Origin: Temnopleurus reevesii
Lineage: Eukaryota > Echinodermata > Echinoidea > Temnopleuroida > Temnopleuridae
DNA length: 64,000 nucleotides
Assembly (NCBI GenBank): GCA_036244855.1
Contig: BQKZ01001006.1
Span: forward strand, 23,489-87,488
Direction: 5' to 3'
Under the pieces are notes generated by a model that saw only the letters and a list, made by a program, of their open reading frames with translations, searched no databases and was not told the origin of the DNA. Below, piece after piece: positions 27,901 to 43,300 of the stretch (position 1 is its first letter; every line of letters begins with the position of its first letter). A program made the translations under genes and the position numbers.

Positions 27901-30900
27901 GAAATATACTGTTATATAAAAAAAAACTGCTATTCTTAAAGACGCAGAGTTTAGAAAATAATAGTGAAAATGATAATATCTTGGACAGTTCCAATCGCTT
28001 CCATGAATGCCAAAGATATCTATTCCCGCAAAAGGCCTGGATCAGTTGTTGTAAAAGCTTGTATCAAATAATGGCTTTTCATTTTTTTTTGGGGGGGGGA
28101 GGGGAAACAAGAAACATACAGACTAGGTGGGCATGCATTATACATGTAAACATGTGGGAATCACATCAATAGCACAACATAGGAGCAGAAATTGAAATAA
28201 AGTTAGATACCATTTCGATTTCTCCCATGTTCTGTGTTACGTAGGTCAGAAAAATTGACAGGGAAAAAGAATGTTATTAAAGATCTACATTATAAACAGG
28301 AAAGAATGTGCTAGTACTTTTATTTTTTGGTGTAGAATTCATCCTTATTTCATTATCTTAAAAATTTACCATATGATTGCTCTGATTGAAATGTATGAGA
28401 ATTCTGACAGTTTTTTTTTTAGAAATAGTACAAAAGCTGACAAAACACTAGATTATTTTCTACAATAGGAATATTATCATTATTTTTTAAATTTCCATCG
28501 GTAAGTAACATTAACAACTGTTTCCTTTCCAACATCTAAAAATAAAAGAGTTCGCTCATTAATGCACATTTGCATATGACACTTTCAATCAAAGAAGAGT
28601 CTGCTGCAACACCGTATTAATCAATATCTATTTACAAACATCACAGTGAAATCCCATTCTATGCATTTTACACATGAGAGGTATCAGTGTATGTGTATAG
28701 CTATTAGTTTCTATTCAGGTAATAAAGAAACCAGTGTGTATTTGCCTGTACTCTAACAACAACACAACAATTTTGCAAGTTAATTTATGAGTGCCATAAG
28801 CAATTTATTAAAAATAAAAAAAAACATAAAAGTAGGTGTGAGTGTGGACATCATGGTGACATGTGCAAAACATAATGGAATTATTGGTTTTTAAACTTGT
28901 TGGCCCATGTTCCATAGCACGGTTTAACTTATTCCAGACTCAACTATTGTAGTTTAGCCGGGTCTATAAAAAAAGGGTCTAAATGACAATGACATGGACT
29001 TCGGTTAAGTTAAACCTCAATATCGGAATATGGACCATTACCTATATCTACAGATTTAAGTAGATTAACGGAGCAAAAGAGGCAAGAGAGAGTAAACCCA
29101 TATAATAAAGTTTTGGTTGGTATGTAAGAGTTTGTGTAATTGTTTTTATATCCTTACCGCTGCTTGATCCTGGAACGCTGCACCGGTCTTATTGATAAAC
29201 TTCCTGTCTCCCTTCTGATCATTGATGTCCTCCGTGATCGCACGATGCTCATCGAGCTGGTTCTTCAACGTCGCATAATCCATCCCGATGTTGGTGCTCA
29301 GGACATCGATCTTATCTTCCGACTTCCCAAGGAAGGTCTCAAGCTCGTCTGTCTCCTGCTCGAACTTCTTGACCTCCTCCAGGGCAGGGTTCAGCTGGTT
29401 GGTGCGGACGTAGGACTCGTTGAGGACGACGTCAAAGCGGGACTGGAGGTTCTGGCCTCCATCCTGGAGCTTGGTCATGTTCTCGGGGCTGATGCGGTCC
29501 CCATACTGCTGGAGGAACTGGACGATGTCCTGGGTGCAGCGTGCCACTGGTTGTTGGTGGCTAAGCACATCGTCATGGAGAACCTAGAGCAAAGTGAAAC
29601 AGGCGTATATGATATATTATGAATGTATCTGGGACCTTTGCTTCAACATCTTCATTCAGTCAAAAGAAAACATAAATAATTTGATAGCCAAAGTAAAAAA
29701 TTGATCGATACAAGAGCATGTTTTGCTTGGCTATCCTCGGCAAATCAAATACTCTCTTTGACCCTATGACCTTCCTTACCTTACGTCTGTTGACCTGCAT
29801 CTCAAAGTCAAATCAACATGACCTTTAACCCTGTGACCTTTGACATGCTCTTTGACTTATCTTTCCACTTGACTGTTGACCTGCTTCTCTAGGGAGCAGA
29901 CTGGTCACTCTGGGGTTGCTCCAAAACAGATCCATGTGGATATGTCAATCCACTTTATCATAACATTTAATCCTATGACCTTTGACCTTTCTTTCTTTAT
30001 GACGTTTCACCCCATGCTCTTCGATCTTCCTTACCTTACCTGCTTCTCCAGCGGCGCAGACTGATCACTCTGGGGCTGCTCCGATCCAAGGGCATGTTCT
30101 GCTTGACTAACCAAGTCAAATCAACTGTGATCTTTAACCCCGTGACCTTTGACCTTTCTTACCTTGTGACTGTCGACCTGCTTCTCTAGCGGCGCAGACT
30201 GGTCACTCTGGGGCTGCTCCGATCCAAGGGCATGCTCTGCCTGGCTAACCCAGTCCAGGAGATCAAGGAGGCCTGTAAGTTTCTCTCGAAGAAGAGTGTC
30301 CACACGTTTCTGATAGATACAAAAATGGAAGAATAAGTGTAAAGTATTTCTTGCCTGGAAGGGACAAATCATTCAATGCTGGAGAAAATTGCATTTAAGG
30401 TTGGGGCTCTTTGTAATGATTTGCACATTTTGTCTGAATGATGGTTAGATGGATAACAGTAATTTGCAATGATCAACTTGTCATTCAAGAGTGATTCATG
30501 CAAAAATTATAACTCTCTTTTAACCTGCAAGGTCATGATAGTGTTAACAAAATAAAACGTTGTTTTATTAGACAGTTTACATGGATATGCCATTAAAAAA
30601 TTAGACATTTGTAGGAATACAAACGAGAGATTATTGAACGAGGAAAATTTCAATCATTAGTCTCTACCAATCAGATTAACAGCATTCAGAATAAACCTGT
30701 ATCTTGCCGTTAATGTATGAATGAAAATGAATATCGAAAAAACTTAAACAAATCAAATCAAATCTCAATCTCACTCTCTCCTCGTCTTCTCTGATCAGAT
30801 CATCCAGCGTCTGAGTCGAGTCTCGTAGCCAGTCGTTGGAATCGTTGTAGACGCGATCGTATCGTGTCTTGAGCTTGTCAACTTTCTCTTCCAGCGGCTT

Positions 30901-33900
30901 GCGCTGATCGTCAGAGAGTTTGTCCCTGAATTCCCTCTTGAAGTGCTCGGCAGAGCTGACCGTGTCGCTGACCTGGGGTTGTTTAGCTTGAACCTCAACT
31001 TGGAGAGTCTGCAGGTGAAATGAAAAATTATGAATAAGAATGGCTTTATTGATGTAAAGAGGTAATGCTTCTTTCCCACAAAAATGCCCTCAGTCCGAGT
31101 TCCCACGATTTGAGAACAGAATTCTCTGATTTTAACCAAGATTTGTCCTTGAATTTTCAAAATTCCATTATAAGTTTGTCAACGTAATTGCCTCATTTCA
31201 ACCTATTTTGACACTTCCTTAATCATTGAATGAACATTGCACCTAATTGCCTTATTTTCTCCTGTTTTGAAGGTTTTTTATCAAATTATCGTGTCCATAC
31301 ATTATGAATGTCTTTGATAAGAGAGAAACCTACCAGGAACCCTTAGTACGATGTGCAATAACATTGCCAGACAATATCCCTTCCAAAATGGAGGGACCAA
31401 CCTGAATATTTAATGGTAATGCAATAGTTTTTTTTTGGTGGATATATTTCTCATCAACTTATTAAAATACTCAAATACATGTACTACTTTAACCCGAAAA
31501 CTATGGCAGAATGCCTCGGGAAAATCGAAATAAAAATGGTTCCCTTAATGGCCTTGACCTATTCTCTGAGAGGCTCCATCCTTATTCATAATAGTTATTC
31601 CCTACAACTGTCTTCAAACTTTGACCAAACTATGTAATCCTAACAAATTAAAATACTTAAGTAAATGCAATACATCTAAACTCCAATGCTATGCCAGAAT
31701 CCCTTGGGCAAATCACAATGAAAATGCTTACCTTGAAAGCCTTGACCTCCTCTCTAAGCGGTTCAATCTCCCTGCTCTTTGGTTTTGCCTGATCCAACTT
31801 AGCATTGACAGCTTCGACCCAATCCAGAGTCTCCTGGGCATTGTCTGTCTCCTCGTTGCACCTCTCTGCAACGTGGAGATCGTCCAGGCAGTCGATGAGG
31901 TGCTTGCGGAGGTTGGCGTAGCGGTGGTTGACATCGTCCAGTTCACGCTGTACTGGTGTGTCATCTACGGGAGATGAGAAGATACAGATGACTTAGATTT
32001 CATCAGATCAAAGATATAATTATTATAAAAATAAGAATTACAGGTCCATGTATGCTCACTTTAAGTTTTTGCAGACGTTGCAAACAGCAGAAAATATTAT
32101 GGGAAACAAAAAGGTGCTTTCTGTATCACAATATTACATACCCGGTATATGCCTACAAATGTACAATAGTGATGCCAAACATAATTGAATATTACATGAA
32201 TGTGTATTATATGCAGATCATAAATTAGATTAGATTAGAAAACAGCTAAGCTGAATGTTTTCTCCTGAAAGAAATCCTCAACACATAAAGATCTTTTATT
32301 TGGGAATTAAGAAATCCATCAGAATGAATCTAATCTACAATCTGCAGGGTTTGGGAACACTAACATAATACCGTATGATAAAAATGTGAATGAATTGTTT
32401 GACAATTCAGAGCAACTACTTGGGCATTCCTTGGTCCATTTAAGATATATAATAATCTCACCATCAATATGAGGTTCTGATTCCACCCTTGAGGCAGGTA
32501 CCGCTTCCAGTCCAGGCTGTGTTGACCTCTGCAAGGGTTTACAAGGAACTGCTTGGGCTACGTCTCTCTTCAGAGCGTCCAGTGCATCTCCTGTACTGTT
32601 GATGTTGGTGATTTTGGGTTCGTAGGCATCTACCTCTTCCAAGAAAGGCTGGAGCACAAAAAGACATAGTAACATTAGCAACTGGCGATGAGAAGCATTA
32701 ATATTGTTTATTCTATATTTTTTATGGATGGAATGAAATAATTCTCTAGATGATCATAGTTTTATTTGTAGGATTGGTTTCTTATAAAGTTAAGGATTGT
32801 ACATATACCAATTTAACCATTCATAGTCCCGCAAGGATGGCAACCATGAATTAAAAGGTTGGGTAGTCTTTGATTGCTCAGTTTAGAACAAATATAACTT
32901 GCACTTTTGATAAAACCTAAATTTTCCTGTTTGTCACAGAACTCACATCATTTGCATCACACCATAATCTTTAAGCAAGAAGTGAAAATAGCCATATTAA
33001 AAGTGAATCTGTTGAGAGTTGCATTATTTCATTTTGACTGTCCATCTTATATGAATTATTCCCACACTACCTTATGCACATTAAATTACTTCATAGGCCT
33101 GATGATTCCCATTAATTCTTCTAACACAACAATTAGAGGTACAGCGTGTATTATACAAATTTAAACAACATTAGTCTCACCTTCAGTTCTTTCAGCCTGG
33201 CTTGTATGGCAGCTTTGTCCTTTACATGTGGTCTAGCTTGGTCGACTCGTCTCTCCATGTTTCCTAGCCAGAATGTTGTGTCCTTGTGTTGGGTGCCATA
33301 CTTGTCACTGGCAGTCTGGAGGTCATCAACCTGCTTCAACCTGTAAAAGGTTACAGATAGTTCAAAGGTCAGACGGTTCAAAGTTTAACATGGTTTAACA
33401 AAATTGTTAATATTCTTAGAGCCTTATATATAGCAGCTATACTTTGAACATTTTTTTCTAATCTGTCACTTTCCATGAGGATAAGTTGTACAGGTATTAA
33501 ATGATGTCTCTGCAAATCTTCAACAAAATATTGAGAAAGCAAAGACACATATACTATTTCTGATTATTTAACCCATAATGTATCAAAAGAAAAAGAACTT
33601 TCCTATTACTTTAATTTTGGGAACCAAAAGTCATCAATAAGCAGAAATTCCAACCATTCTAGAATATGCATGAGGTCTAATTCAATAGGAATTCAAGACT
33701 TTCATTACAAGTGAATAGCTAAGAGAATGGCTATTGTCATGTTTGCTATAACTTTTGTTCAGCTGTTACGTTGTTCACATTTTAATCCTTACCTCATGCA
33801 TATCCAAATTTGTTTGCATCTCTGAATTAGGTGAAAGGAGAAAAATAAAGAACTGATTCTAAATCTCCCAAAACCACTTGCATTATAAAAGAAGCTTAAC

Positions 33901-36900
33901 AGTAGTTTACCTTCGTCCAAGACTGTCCTCAAGTGTGGCGCAGTTGAGGTTGACATTGGCTAGGATGCCTTTGACATGTGATGTATCATTGGCTCTGGGT
34001 TCCTTGATCAGTTGTTCGCCCACCTGCTGAACTTGTTTCAGGGCGGGACGCTGGCCATCGACTTGCTGACGAATGTCCTGAAAAATAAGCAAGATAAACA
34101 GATTAATCAATTAGCCAATCAATCTATCCATCTATCAATGAATCAATTAGTCCATCATTTGATTGATCCATTAATATTGTCAACATTCATTAGCCCTAGG
34201 TTCCTTGATCAGTTGTTCGCCCCTCTGCTGAACCTGCTTCAGGGCATATCGCTGGTTATCAACCTGCTGGCGAATGGCCTATGTGAGAACAAAATCAAGG
34301 AATTTATCAATTATCACATCGATCAATCAGTCAATAAATATCTTGAACAATTAATCAGTCAGTTTATCAATTTATCGATCAACGAAAAATTAATTGATCA
34401 ATGCCAGGGTGACTCGTCTTACCCCAAGTTACTCATACTATTCAAGTATGCATACAATATCTTAATCTCGACTGCACAGAGGTATTGCAAGAAACTTTGA
34501 GTAAACAATCTTATTACTAAAATAGTTTCTGGAAACATTCTCCAGACAGGTTTAACTATATTATAACTGATATTGACTTCTAAGTCATCTTACCTTGAGC
34601 TTGGTGTTGAGTTTTGGGGTATCCATCTGCCCGATCTCCTTGGCATTCAACGTCTTGATCACCGGAAGCTCCCAATCCTCCAGCTTGTCCACTCGACTTT
34701 CAAAGTCACCAACCCTGTCGACAAGACCCTTGAGGACGTCGCCATGTCGGGTGGTCGTGTCGCCAACCTTCTTGTAGCGATCATTGACCTCTGCGAGCTT
34801 CTCGCTGATGAGTTTGGCTTCCTGAGGCTCACTGGTCTTGATGAGCTGGGTGGCGGCCTGGTTGACGGCGTCAATGTCGGGACGGTGGCTGACAATATCC
34901 TTTTGGAGGATCTATGGTTTGGAGAATGTGCAATGAAACAGAAGGTAAATAATAACCAGAGATCTGTTTGATTTCAAATATTGAAATTCAATTCCTGTCA
35001 TTCCCAGTATTCACTGCCTACTAAAACTTAATAGTCATATTCCATATCTACAAATGAAATCAAATAATAATAGTAATTGTATAATGGATTTATATAGCAC
35101 CTCATCAGGTCTACGACTGCTCAAAGCACTTCAATATTATTACCTGTTCACTAAATGGCAATTCAAGCCTTCATGTACCATCAACACAAACATAATGAGG
35201 GAGAAGATTCTCTGGTTATTCTGTATGAAATATGAAAGGGAAGGTGAGCTTTTCACAATTAAGAAGGCTTCTCAAAATGACTACAGATAATATAGAAGGT
35301 AAAAAACAAATGTTTAATCCATCTTCTTTCCCAAGGATAAAATGAAAATGGAATTTACTGTTTTGGCCCATCGACTGAGAACATTGTATCTGACACATCA
35401 AAGCTGCTGACATGCAGAATGCTCTCTATTAAGAAAAACTATTGGAACAAGTGGGACTTTAACAATTCAATAACAAATGAATGAACAACGTAAAACTAAC
35501 CTGCTGTGACTCAACATTTTCTAGGAGTGGTTCTTTCTGAAGACTGAGCACGGTTCCTTTCTCCATGTTATAGCAGTCTCTTTCAGCCTTGTCAAGCCAA
35601 CGCAGGAGCATGTCGAGATTCTCTTGGACACCTTGAGACTGGCTTAGAGCACGGCGGAGTGCTCCCAGACGGTCATCGATATGGCCTTCGAGCGCTCGGT
35701 AGCGTTTGTCAATGTCATCTGAAACATACAAAGAGGAGGAAATATAATGTAAGAAATTAATATAAAACAACCAGCCAAATTTGGGTTAAAATGCTAGACA
35801 AGTATAGATGACATTCATTACCATATGTCCATATCAATCAACAGCTTGAAATGCCAAATTTTTTGTAGAATGTTTGCTTCCAAGTTAGAGGCAGAATTTT
35901 ATGAAGAAAACTCACATCGGAACTCCATTTTTATTACCTGATTGTCTGATGACATCTCGCTCTACAGCGGGTTGGATGACCACAAGGTCATTAGCTGTGT
36001 CGTTGACCTTCTCAACATCGCTCAGATGCTGCACAACATCATTTCTCAGGTTCTGCAAGGGTAAGAATTGAATGATCAAGGTGAATTGAAATTAACTTGA
36101 TCAAAGAGAGAGAGATGAACATTCCAATGTGCTTTTGCCAGACGACAAACAGTACTGTCAGATGAAAACAGAATAGATAGTCAGGTGCAATGGTTCTGTG
36201 TTTGTACGCTGGTTTGTAAAACTATTGACCTTACATGGAGGGAATTGTTTTAACCAATTGACAATTGAATTTTGTAATTGCTACAGACTTTGTGCAAGGG
36301 CCATCCCGTTCGATTTGTCAATGGGTTCAGAAAATTAATAAAAATCTCTAGGATAATAATTCTAATGTCAAGAGGTGACTTGATTCATAATCACGCATCA
36401 AAAATAGACCAGACACTTAATCGAAAAGATATAAACTCTCATCGCCTTTTCACACTGTTAATGTAAGGTGACATTACTCAAACCATATCACATGTAGATT
36501 TAGATCAAATTGATACAACAGTCATGCATATCATGCCACATGTAAGACAACAATTGAACAATTTGACAGTTAAATTCATTAATTCAGGCATCTGTTATTT
36601 CAAAATCATTGAATAGATTCGACAATGGAAGATTTAAAATTGTAAAAATAAAACATCAAACATATCTTCTTACTTGCTTCAAGTTAATCAAATCCACTTA
36701 AGAATTTTTGGCTTGTATTTGAAACAAATCCAATAAGACTATTCATACATACTAACCAAAAGTTTTACCTACACGTAACTTTATAATCATAAAACAATAA
36801 CACAATATAAACAGGTACAACAACTAGCATGCTTCACAGATAACCACAAAACAAAGTAATATTGGAAAACACTGCCAATTTTACTTACTGTAACATCCTG

Positions 36901-37342
36901 TTTTAAATATTCAAAAAATGAAAAAGAACAATAATGACTCAATACAAGACCATTTCAACAGTGCTTTAAGAATTTGCATTTAAATTTAAGAGCAAACTAT
37001 TTGTATTACGTGGCAAATCTGAATGATTGTTAAAAGTTTGTTCCCTTTGATATGTCTAACATAATGTTATTGATATTTTCTCAATTAATAGAATATACAT
37101 TAACAAAAGTGAATGATTGAATGCTTTTAGAAATCAAACTTAATAGCCTACATGTAGATCAGCCTGGTAATAACCTTACAGAAGGCTTAAAAATCATATG
37201 AACATTGATATTAATAAATAATTAATAATTAGCCCTATACAGGTGTTCTGCCATTTTATCGTAACTTTCATCACCATCACTACATGTATATTCCTTCTTA
37301 TCACCATCATCATCACAGATATCATCATCAACACCATCTTCC

Positions 37343-37384
<42 letters not shown>

Positions 37385-40300
37385 CCATCACCATCACCAT
37401 CACCATCACCATCATCATCCCCATCATCACCATCATGCCAAAGTATCCTCCTCACCTGCAACTTCTCAATCTGTTTCTCGATGGCCGTCGGGTCTGCGCT
37501 GATGGGCTCCTTGAGCAGCTTCCCCAATGTAGTCTCAGCATTGCCTAGCCATGGCAGGATGCCTTCCACCGCATTGTTGAACAGCTGGTGATGGTCAACC
37601 AAGACCCGCAGACGCTGGGTCAGGTTGGACGAAGCGGTCTTGAGGTCTCCATACTGACCGTTGACACGTCCAAGGATGTCCCGGAGGACGATTGGTTCGG
37701 CCTCCTCGCGGAACGAGTCGTTAAACTTGCGGGGAAGCACAGTCTGGCGGAAGTTACCAAGTTCTTGTCGGTAAACCTGGAGCAGATTTGTGAAAGTTTG
37801 AAACATTTGTTGAATTTGGATTGACTAATTTCACCAGAAATATTATCTCTTAAACCTGTAATGTATCAGAGATTATGTGTTGCACGTTTTATTTTGTTCT
37901 TTTTTCTCAATAATTTAGCCAAAGGCAAATTATCAATAATGCTCATTATGTGCCAACAGTAGTGACATGTTGGAATTAGAAAATTTCTAAGAAAGCCTTT
38001 ATTCTACATGCCTGCTCTGAGACAGGGAGGTGTTTCACCAAATTGTTCTCAAAGTTAACAACAATGTAAAGAAAAAATGGGTTACATTAAATAGTCTAAT
38101 ATGCATAGAATTATTTAGCACAAAAACTGACACCCATCTTTCTTAGAGTAATTCGCAACTTGGTGAAACACGGCCCTGAAGGCTTGAAGGTTAAAACATT
38201 TTCAGTTACCTTCTCGGCATCCAGATTCCTCTTAGCGTTCATGTTGAGGAATCTGACATCAGCTCCTTCCGTCAAGATCTCCTCGTTGAAAGCACTCTGC
38301 TTCTCAAACTGATCCTTGAGCGTCTTCAGATCTCTGCCGATGTCTTTCTCCGCCACCTGGAGCCGTCGGTCAGCGTCTCCGAGCCACTGACCGATCTCCT
38401 GGTCATCCTCCAGAATCTTGTCCAGTTCTGGGATTGCTGCAGTCAAGCGGTTCTCGCGGGTCTGGGACTGGACGTAGACAACGTCGTATCGCTTCTTGAG
38501 CTCTGAACTGAGGTCCTGGAGCTTGGTGCGGTCAGTTGGTTTGAGGCGGTCAGCGAACTGGTCGATGAGCTGTTGGGCAGTCTGGACGACTTCCACAACT
38601 GGCTGCTGGTGTGCAACAATGTCTTCATGCAAAACCTGTAATAAGAGAAAAGTAGCTTACACGTAAGTCATCAAAATAGAATAATTCTATGTCAATGCAT
38701 ATTCATTTTCCAACTGTGTGATTTCTGAAAAAAAGCTGTATCCTAATTATCTTTGGTCTATTTTTCTTTCTTTATACATTCATCATAGTTTTTTATAGGA
38801 CACCCATTAAGTTTCTCGTCATTTGATTGATATTGATCATTTGGTCCATTTAACGATTATTTTATCACCTCTGCAATTTTGGCTCCATCCACCGTGTATT
38901 GGATTCATGTCTATTGCACAGTCTATTGCAACACATAGAAACACACTGCAATGCACAGTGTGATACTCGGAGGCAAGCAGCTCGATAAGCTAAGCTTACT
39001 GGAGTAACTAGAAAAAGGTAACAATCAAGATGTTACAGATTGTCCAAAGTGCTAATTTTGAAGATATGGAATGTTACAGACAGTCAAAGGATAAGCAATA
39101 CATATATCAAAAAGTTACAAAGAAAACTTGTATCATACCTTGTGATTCTTGGCTTGGGAGATCAAGTTCTTTGGTACCTCTGCCATGGGCTGCTCAGAGC
39201 CTAGCCTACGTTCAGCCTCGGCCACCCAGTCAAGAAGATCGGTCAGGCCGGCAAGGGCTTGCTTCAGTCGCTCCGCAAGTGATAGCTGGAGTAGGAGAAA
39301 GGAAGAGAAAAAAATCATGTAGGTTCAAAACCTTTGATTATCTGAACAAGAATTATCCACCCTTCCAATGTTTTGTGTAAACAAATTTTATAATGAAGGA
39401 TATTCAATTGAAATACATCAAGCCTTCCAGTATCAAATATCATTCAAGCCAGGAAGGGATAAGAGAGAGACCATAAAACATGTACATACAAAAAAATCTC
39501 TTAAAAGTCTCTATTGGTTTGATTGAAGATCACATGTCAAAATTTCCATTTTGTATTAAGGTCAATTCTTATTATACTTTTTAACCTACATTTTGAAATA
39601 GAATTTATTCTAAAGAAAAATCTATTTTCTATTGAAATTACAAACAACGACCAAGGCCAAACAAAAAACCTAAACAGAAACATCTGCAGGAGCTATATAA
39701 TGGTAGCTTAACCGACATTGGTCAGGTATACAAGACTTCAAACCCTTACCCCTTGGTCACGTTCATGCTTGAGTCTGTTGAGCTCATCATTAGCATCCTT
39801 CAACCAATCGCTTGCTGTGGCGTTGAGACGTCCGTAGCCATCATTCAGGGCAATCGTACGCTTGTTCAGAGTGTCCTGTTTCTCATAAGGTAGTACATCC
39901 TTGTTGTCGGCAACGAATTGCTCGCTGCGAAGGCTCACGTCATCGACAGGGATCTTGTGGGCACTGATCTCGGTGACTAGTTTCTATGGAGGAATAAGAA
40001 TGAAGAGACATGAAGTGAGTGATTTTAAGGAAAATCCCAAATCTTTGCTCAAAAGGATTTTTTAAAGTACAGGGTGACAAAAAAGTGACAAAATTTATTG
40101 CTCAAGAATGTCCTAAAGGAGTATCTCAATATTTTCTTGATATGCCTTGTTGACACTGTAGAGGCAATGGCACAGATCACTTAATATTGATTCAATGAGC
40201 ACTTTGAAGTATTTTTGACGAATCAAAAATTGAATGTTACATGTATAAGGTTATTTTCAACGTAATCTTAATCCATAAAATAAGCCATCAAATTGAGTTT

Positions 40301-43300
40301 TGATTGAGACTCTGTGTTAGGCCGCATGTTATCAATATCATTGTTACCAATATTGCATGTATAGTTATTATCAAAAGATTTAATTACCTCTAGATTCTCA
40401 ATCTCCTTCTCAAGTGGCTCGATATCCGTTGCCGGGATGCGAGGCTCAGCCCTAGTGAGCTTCGTCTCCGTAGCAGTCACCCAGTCCAGCTGTTCTCCGA
40501 CCTTCCCATCACGCTCAATGTACTGCCGGGTCAGACTGAGGTCCTCGATGCGGAACTGCATGTTCTGGAGCAGGTCATTGTAGCGACGGTTGACGTCGGT
40601 CAGCTGGCGTTCAGTTGGTGTCTCATCTTGATTTGTTTAATACAAAAATTAAAATGATAATGAGCTTGGCTATTAGGCTAATGGGTTTCATAACCATAAG
40701 TTACTCTTTCTAATATGGGGATTTTACATTTTACACTATATAGTCGTACAGAATTTTTACAGAAAATCGGTGCCTTTTTTTTAATATCATTAACCCTTTT
40801 CATTCCCATTTCAATTCAACTTCAATTCAGTTTCAATTGAATCATAATGGTAATTTCAATTTCATTTTTTTTCATTTATTTTGTGTTCATTTCAATTACT
40901 TTTGATTTATTTTTAAATTTATTGGCATTTAAGTCCAATGCCGATTTCAAGCCCAATTCTTATGTAAAATTCATTCATTTTCAATTTCCACTCAATTCAT
41001 TTTGAAGCTTGTTTTCTGATACAATTCAAAGTACGATCATTTTTAATTTGAATTGTCCCGAAGATTACAAGATCATTTCAAGTTCAATTCCAATTCCAAA
41101 TTCAATTGAAAATTGTACCTTCTTCGTAGATGGCACTTTTGTCTAGGTCCACTCCAGGTTGCTGATTGGGCTTTCCAGATTTCGGCTTGGTGACCTCAAG
41201 TGATCGGATGTGAGGCTGAGCTACAATGGGCTGGTCGGTCTCACGGATGACGTTATCGTATGTATGACCGAGCTTGTTGCATGTCTCGATGTTGGGTTTG
41301 TAGGTGATGATTTCTTGTTGAAAGGGCTGAAAGTAGATCGTAACAAGGTTTTTAATTCCAAAATGCACTCCTTGATGAAGATTTTCCATAGAATCCACTT
41401 TTTGCTCCATAAAATTATAATTTCATTTCCTATTAAATATATTATGTTGTAGAAACATGCTCCATATTTTCATTTCATTCTACTATTCATGTTTATCAAA
41501 CTTTATCATTCTATCATCTTCCTCAAACATGGTTCATTCTGTAAATCCTGCCTCACGCTAAATAAGTTGAATTTGTTTTCATTTTTCCTTACAGAGGACC
41601 TGGATTTCTTGTCAATGTGAAATCTGTATGTGACTTAAATACAGACAAATTATATATATATATCATCAATATTCTTTTAAAATATAATTTCAGCGGTTTA
41701 TACCTTTGCCTCTTGAAGTTGTTTCTGAAGAGTGGCCAAGTCCTTGCCAGTAACAGGTTGCTGGTTGAACCTGCGTTCCATACCAGTCAACCACTGGGTT
41801 GTGTCTCGGTGCCGGTCTCCATACTTCTTCTCTGCATCTCGTTTGCGTTCAAAGTCCTTGTTCCTGCAGAGAAGAAAATATTAATACCATTATATGCATG
41901 TATGATTGAATGGAATGAACAAGGCATTCATATACAATGTAGTGCTATTAGGCAAAACAATCTGATAAGGTCATTCAATGTAAATGAATTGATTGCTGCT
42001 ATAATTTGGAGAGGCTATAGCCTTGTGATTAAGTGCCAAAATGTAAAACACCAGAGTTGAGGTTCAAATCCCACTCCTGACATCAGCTTTGTATGCTTCC
42101 ATGCAATGTATATGGATTTGGTGCCTGTTCTCATTATTTGAATTGAGGCAATGTGTCAATAGTGTCAGATCATGACAAACATGACCTCTATAAAGGTTAT
42201 ATCATGATCATTCATCATCTTACCTCTTTTTCAGAGCCTCTTCAAAGTCCAGATAGTTCTTGTCGACGTTATTGACCACAGATGTGACATAGGATGTATC
42301 GTTGGCCTTGGAGTCTGACAGCAGAGCTTCAGCGAGTTGATGAATGCGGCTGTACTGAGGCTTGTGTGTTTCATAGCGACGACTCACATCCTACAAGAGA
42401 TAGGGATTGAGATGATTTTTATTTAATATGGGTCTGGGTGATGAAAGATGCACCAAGTATCTTTTTTATACTTGATATGTTTCTCATTCCATAAGTGTTC
42501 GTTCCTTGCAAATTTTGACTTTTAATGGGACTTTTCAACTGCACTGTTAATTATTCAGCTCTCACAAATACCTAATATTTTCTTTTCAATGTACTCTTAT
42601 GACTTTAGTGCATGTGTGCTTGTATAGCACATACACGTACCTTTAGCTGTGAGAAGTAAACACTTTCACAAGGTTTCTGAGGATGAAGCGATGATCAATT
42701 AAGATAACACGCTGTACAAAATTGATATCATACGAAGATTCAGTGAATTCAAAAGGTCTTATATCTATGCATTTCAATTTTATGAGAGTCTAGAGTGAAC
42801 AAACCTTCAACGTATTTGCCGTGTTTGAAGGCTCCTGCTGCATCAAAGCCTCCGACTCCAGCGTCTCGAGGTCAGGGAGGAGCCAGTCCTCGAAATCATC
42901 CACCTCCTTCTCAAAGTCTGAAATCTTCTTGCTCAGGGATTGCAGTCCCTCTCCGTGGTCCCTGGCAGCGGATGAGACGTTGCCATAGCGATCATTAACA
43001 CGATTGAGCTTCTCTTGGACTAGTTTAGCCTCCTTGGGTGGGACGGTGGTCATGAGTTTCTTAGCAGCCACGTTGACAGAGTCGATAGGCGTGCGGTGGC
43101 TGGCGATGTCATCCTCCAGAACCTACATTGTATTGTGTGAAAAATTGTAAACGGCCATGGCATTATCTACTTTCAGCACAAAAGAAAAATCATCCAAATT
43201 GTGCCACACTCAACCCAGTTGAGTTAAACGCAGAGATGGCAACAGTTAAGCGATATTGACAAGATGTATTCTTATGTAAATTCAAAGCCTAAATTCAAGT

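Larger units (their letters stand above)
26691..36052 (-). repeat. Unit 4 (U4) of the rod cassette
   Basis: Eleven exons, 842 residues, the shortest complete unit because F4 is only 187 nt. The J4/K4 intron is 2.1 kb. Decayed copies lie beside D4 and, several times over, beside I4. The helix-A Trp of J4 is replaced by Phe. Confidence 0.88.

Noticed and set aside
29158..29622. Plus-strand 160-residue frame with coding-like composition
   Set aside because: It is the exact antisense of exon J4; many plus-strand frames over exons (9712-9972, 34573-34971, 54425-54721, 56009-56314) arise in the same way.
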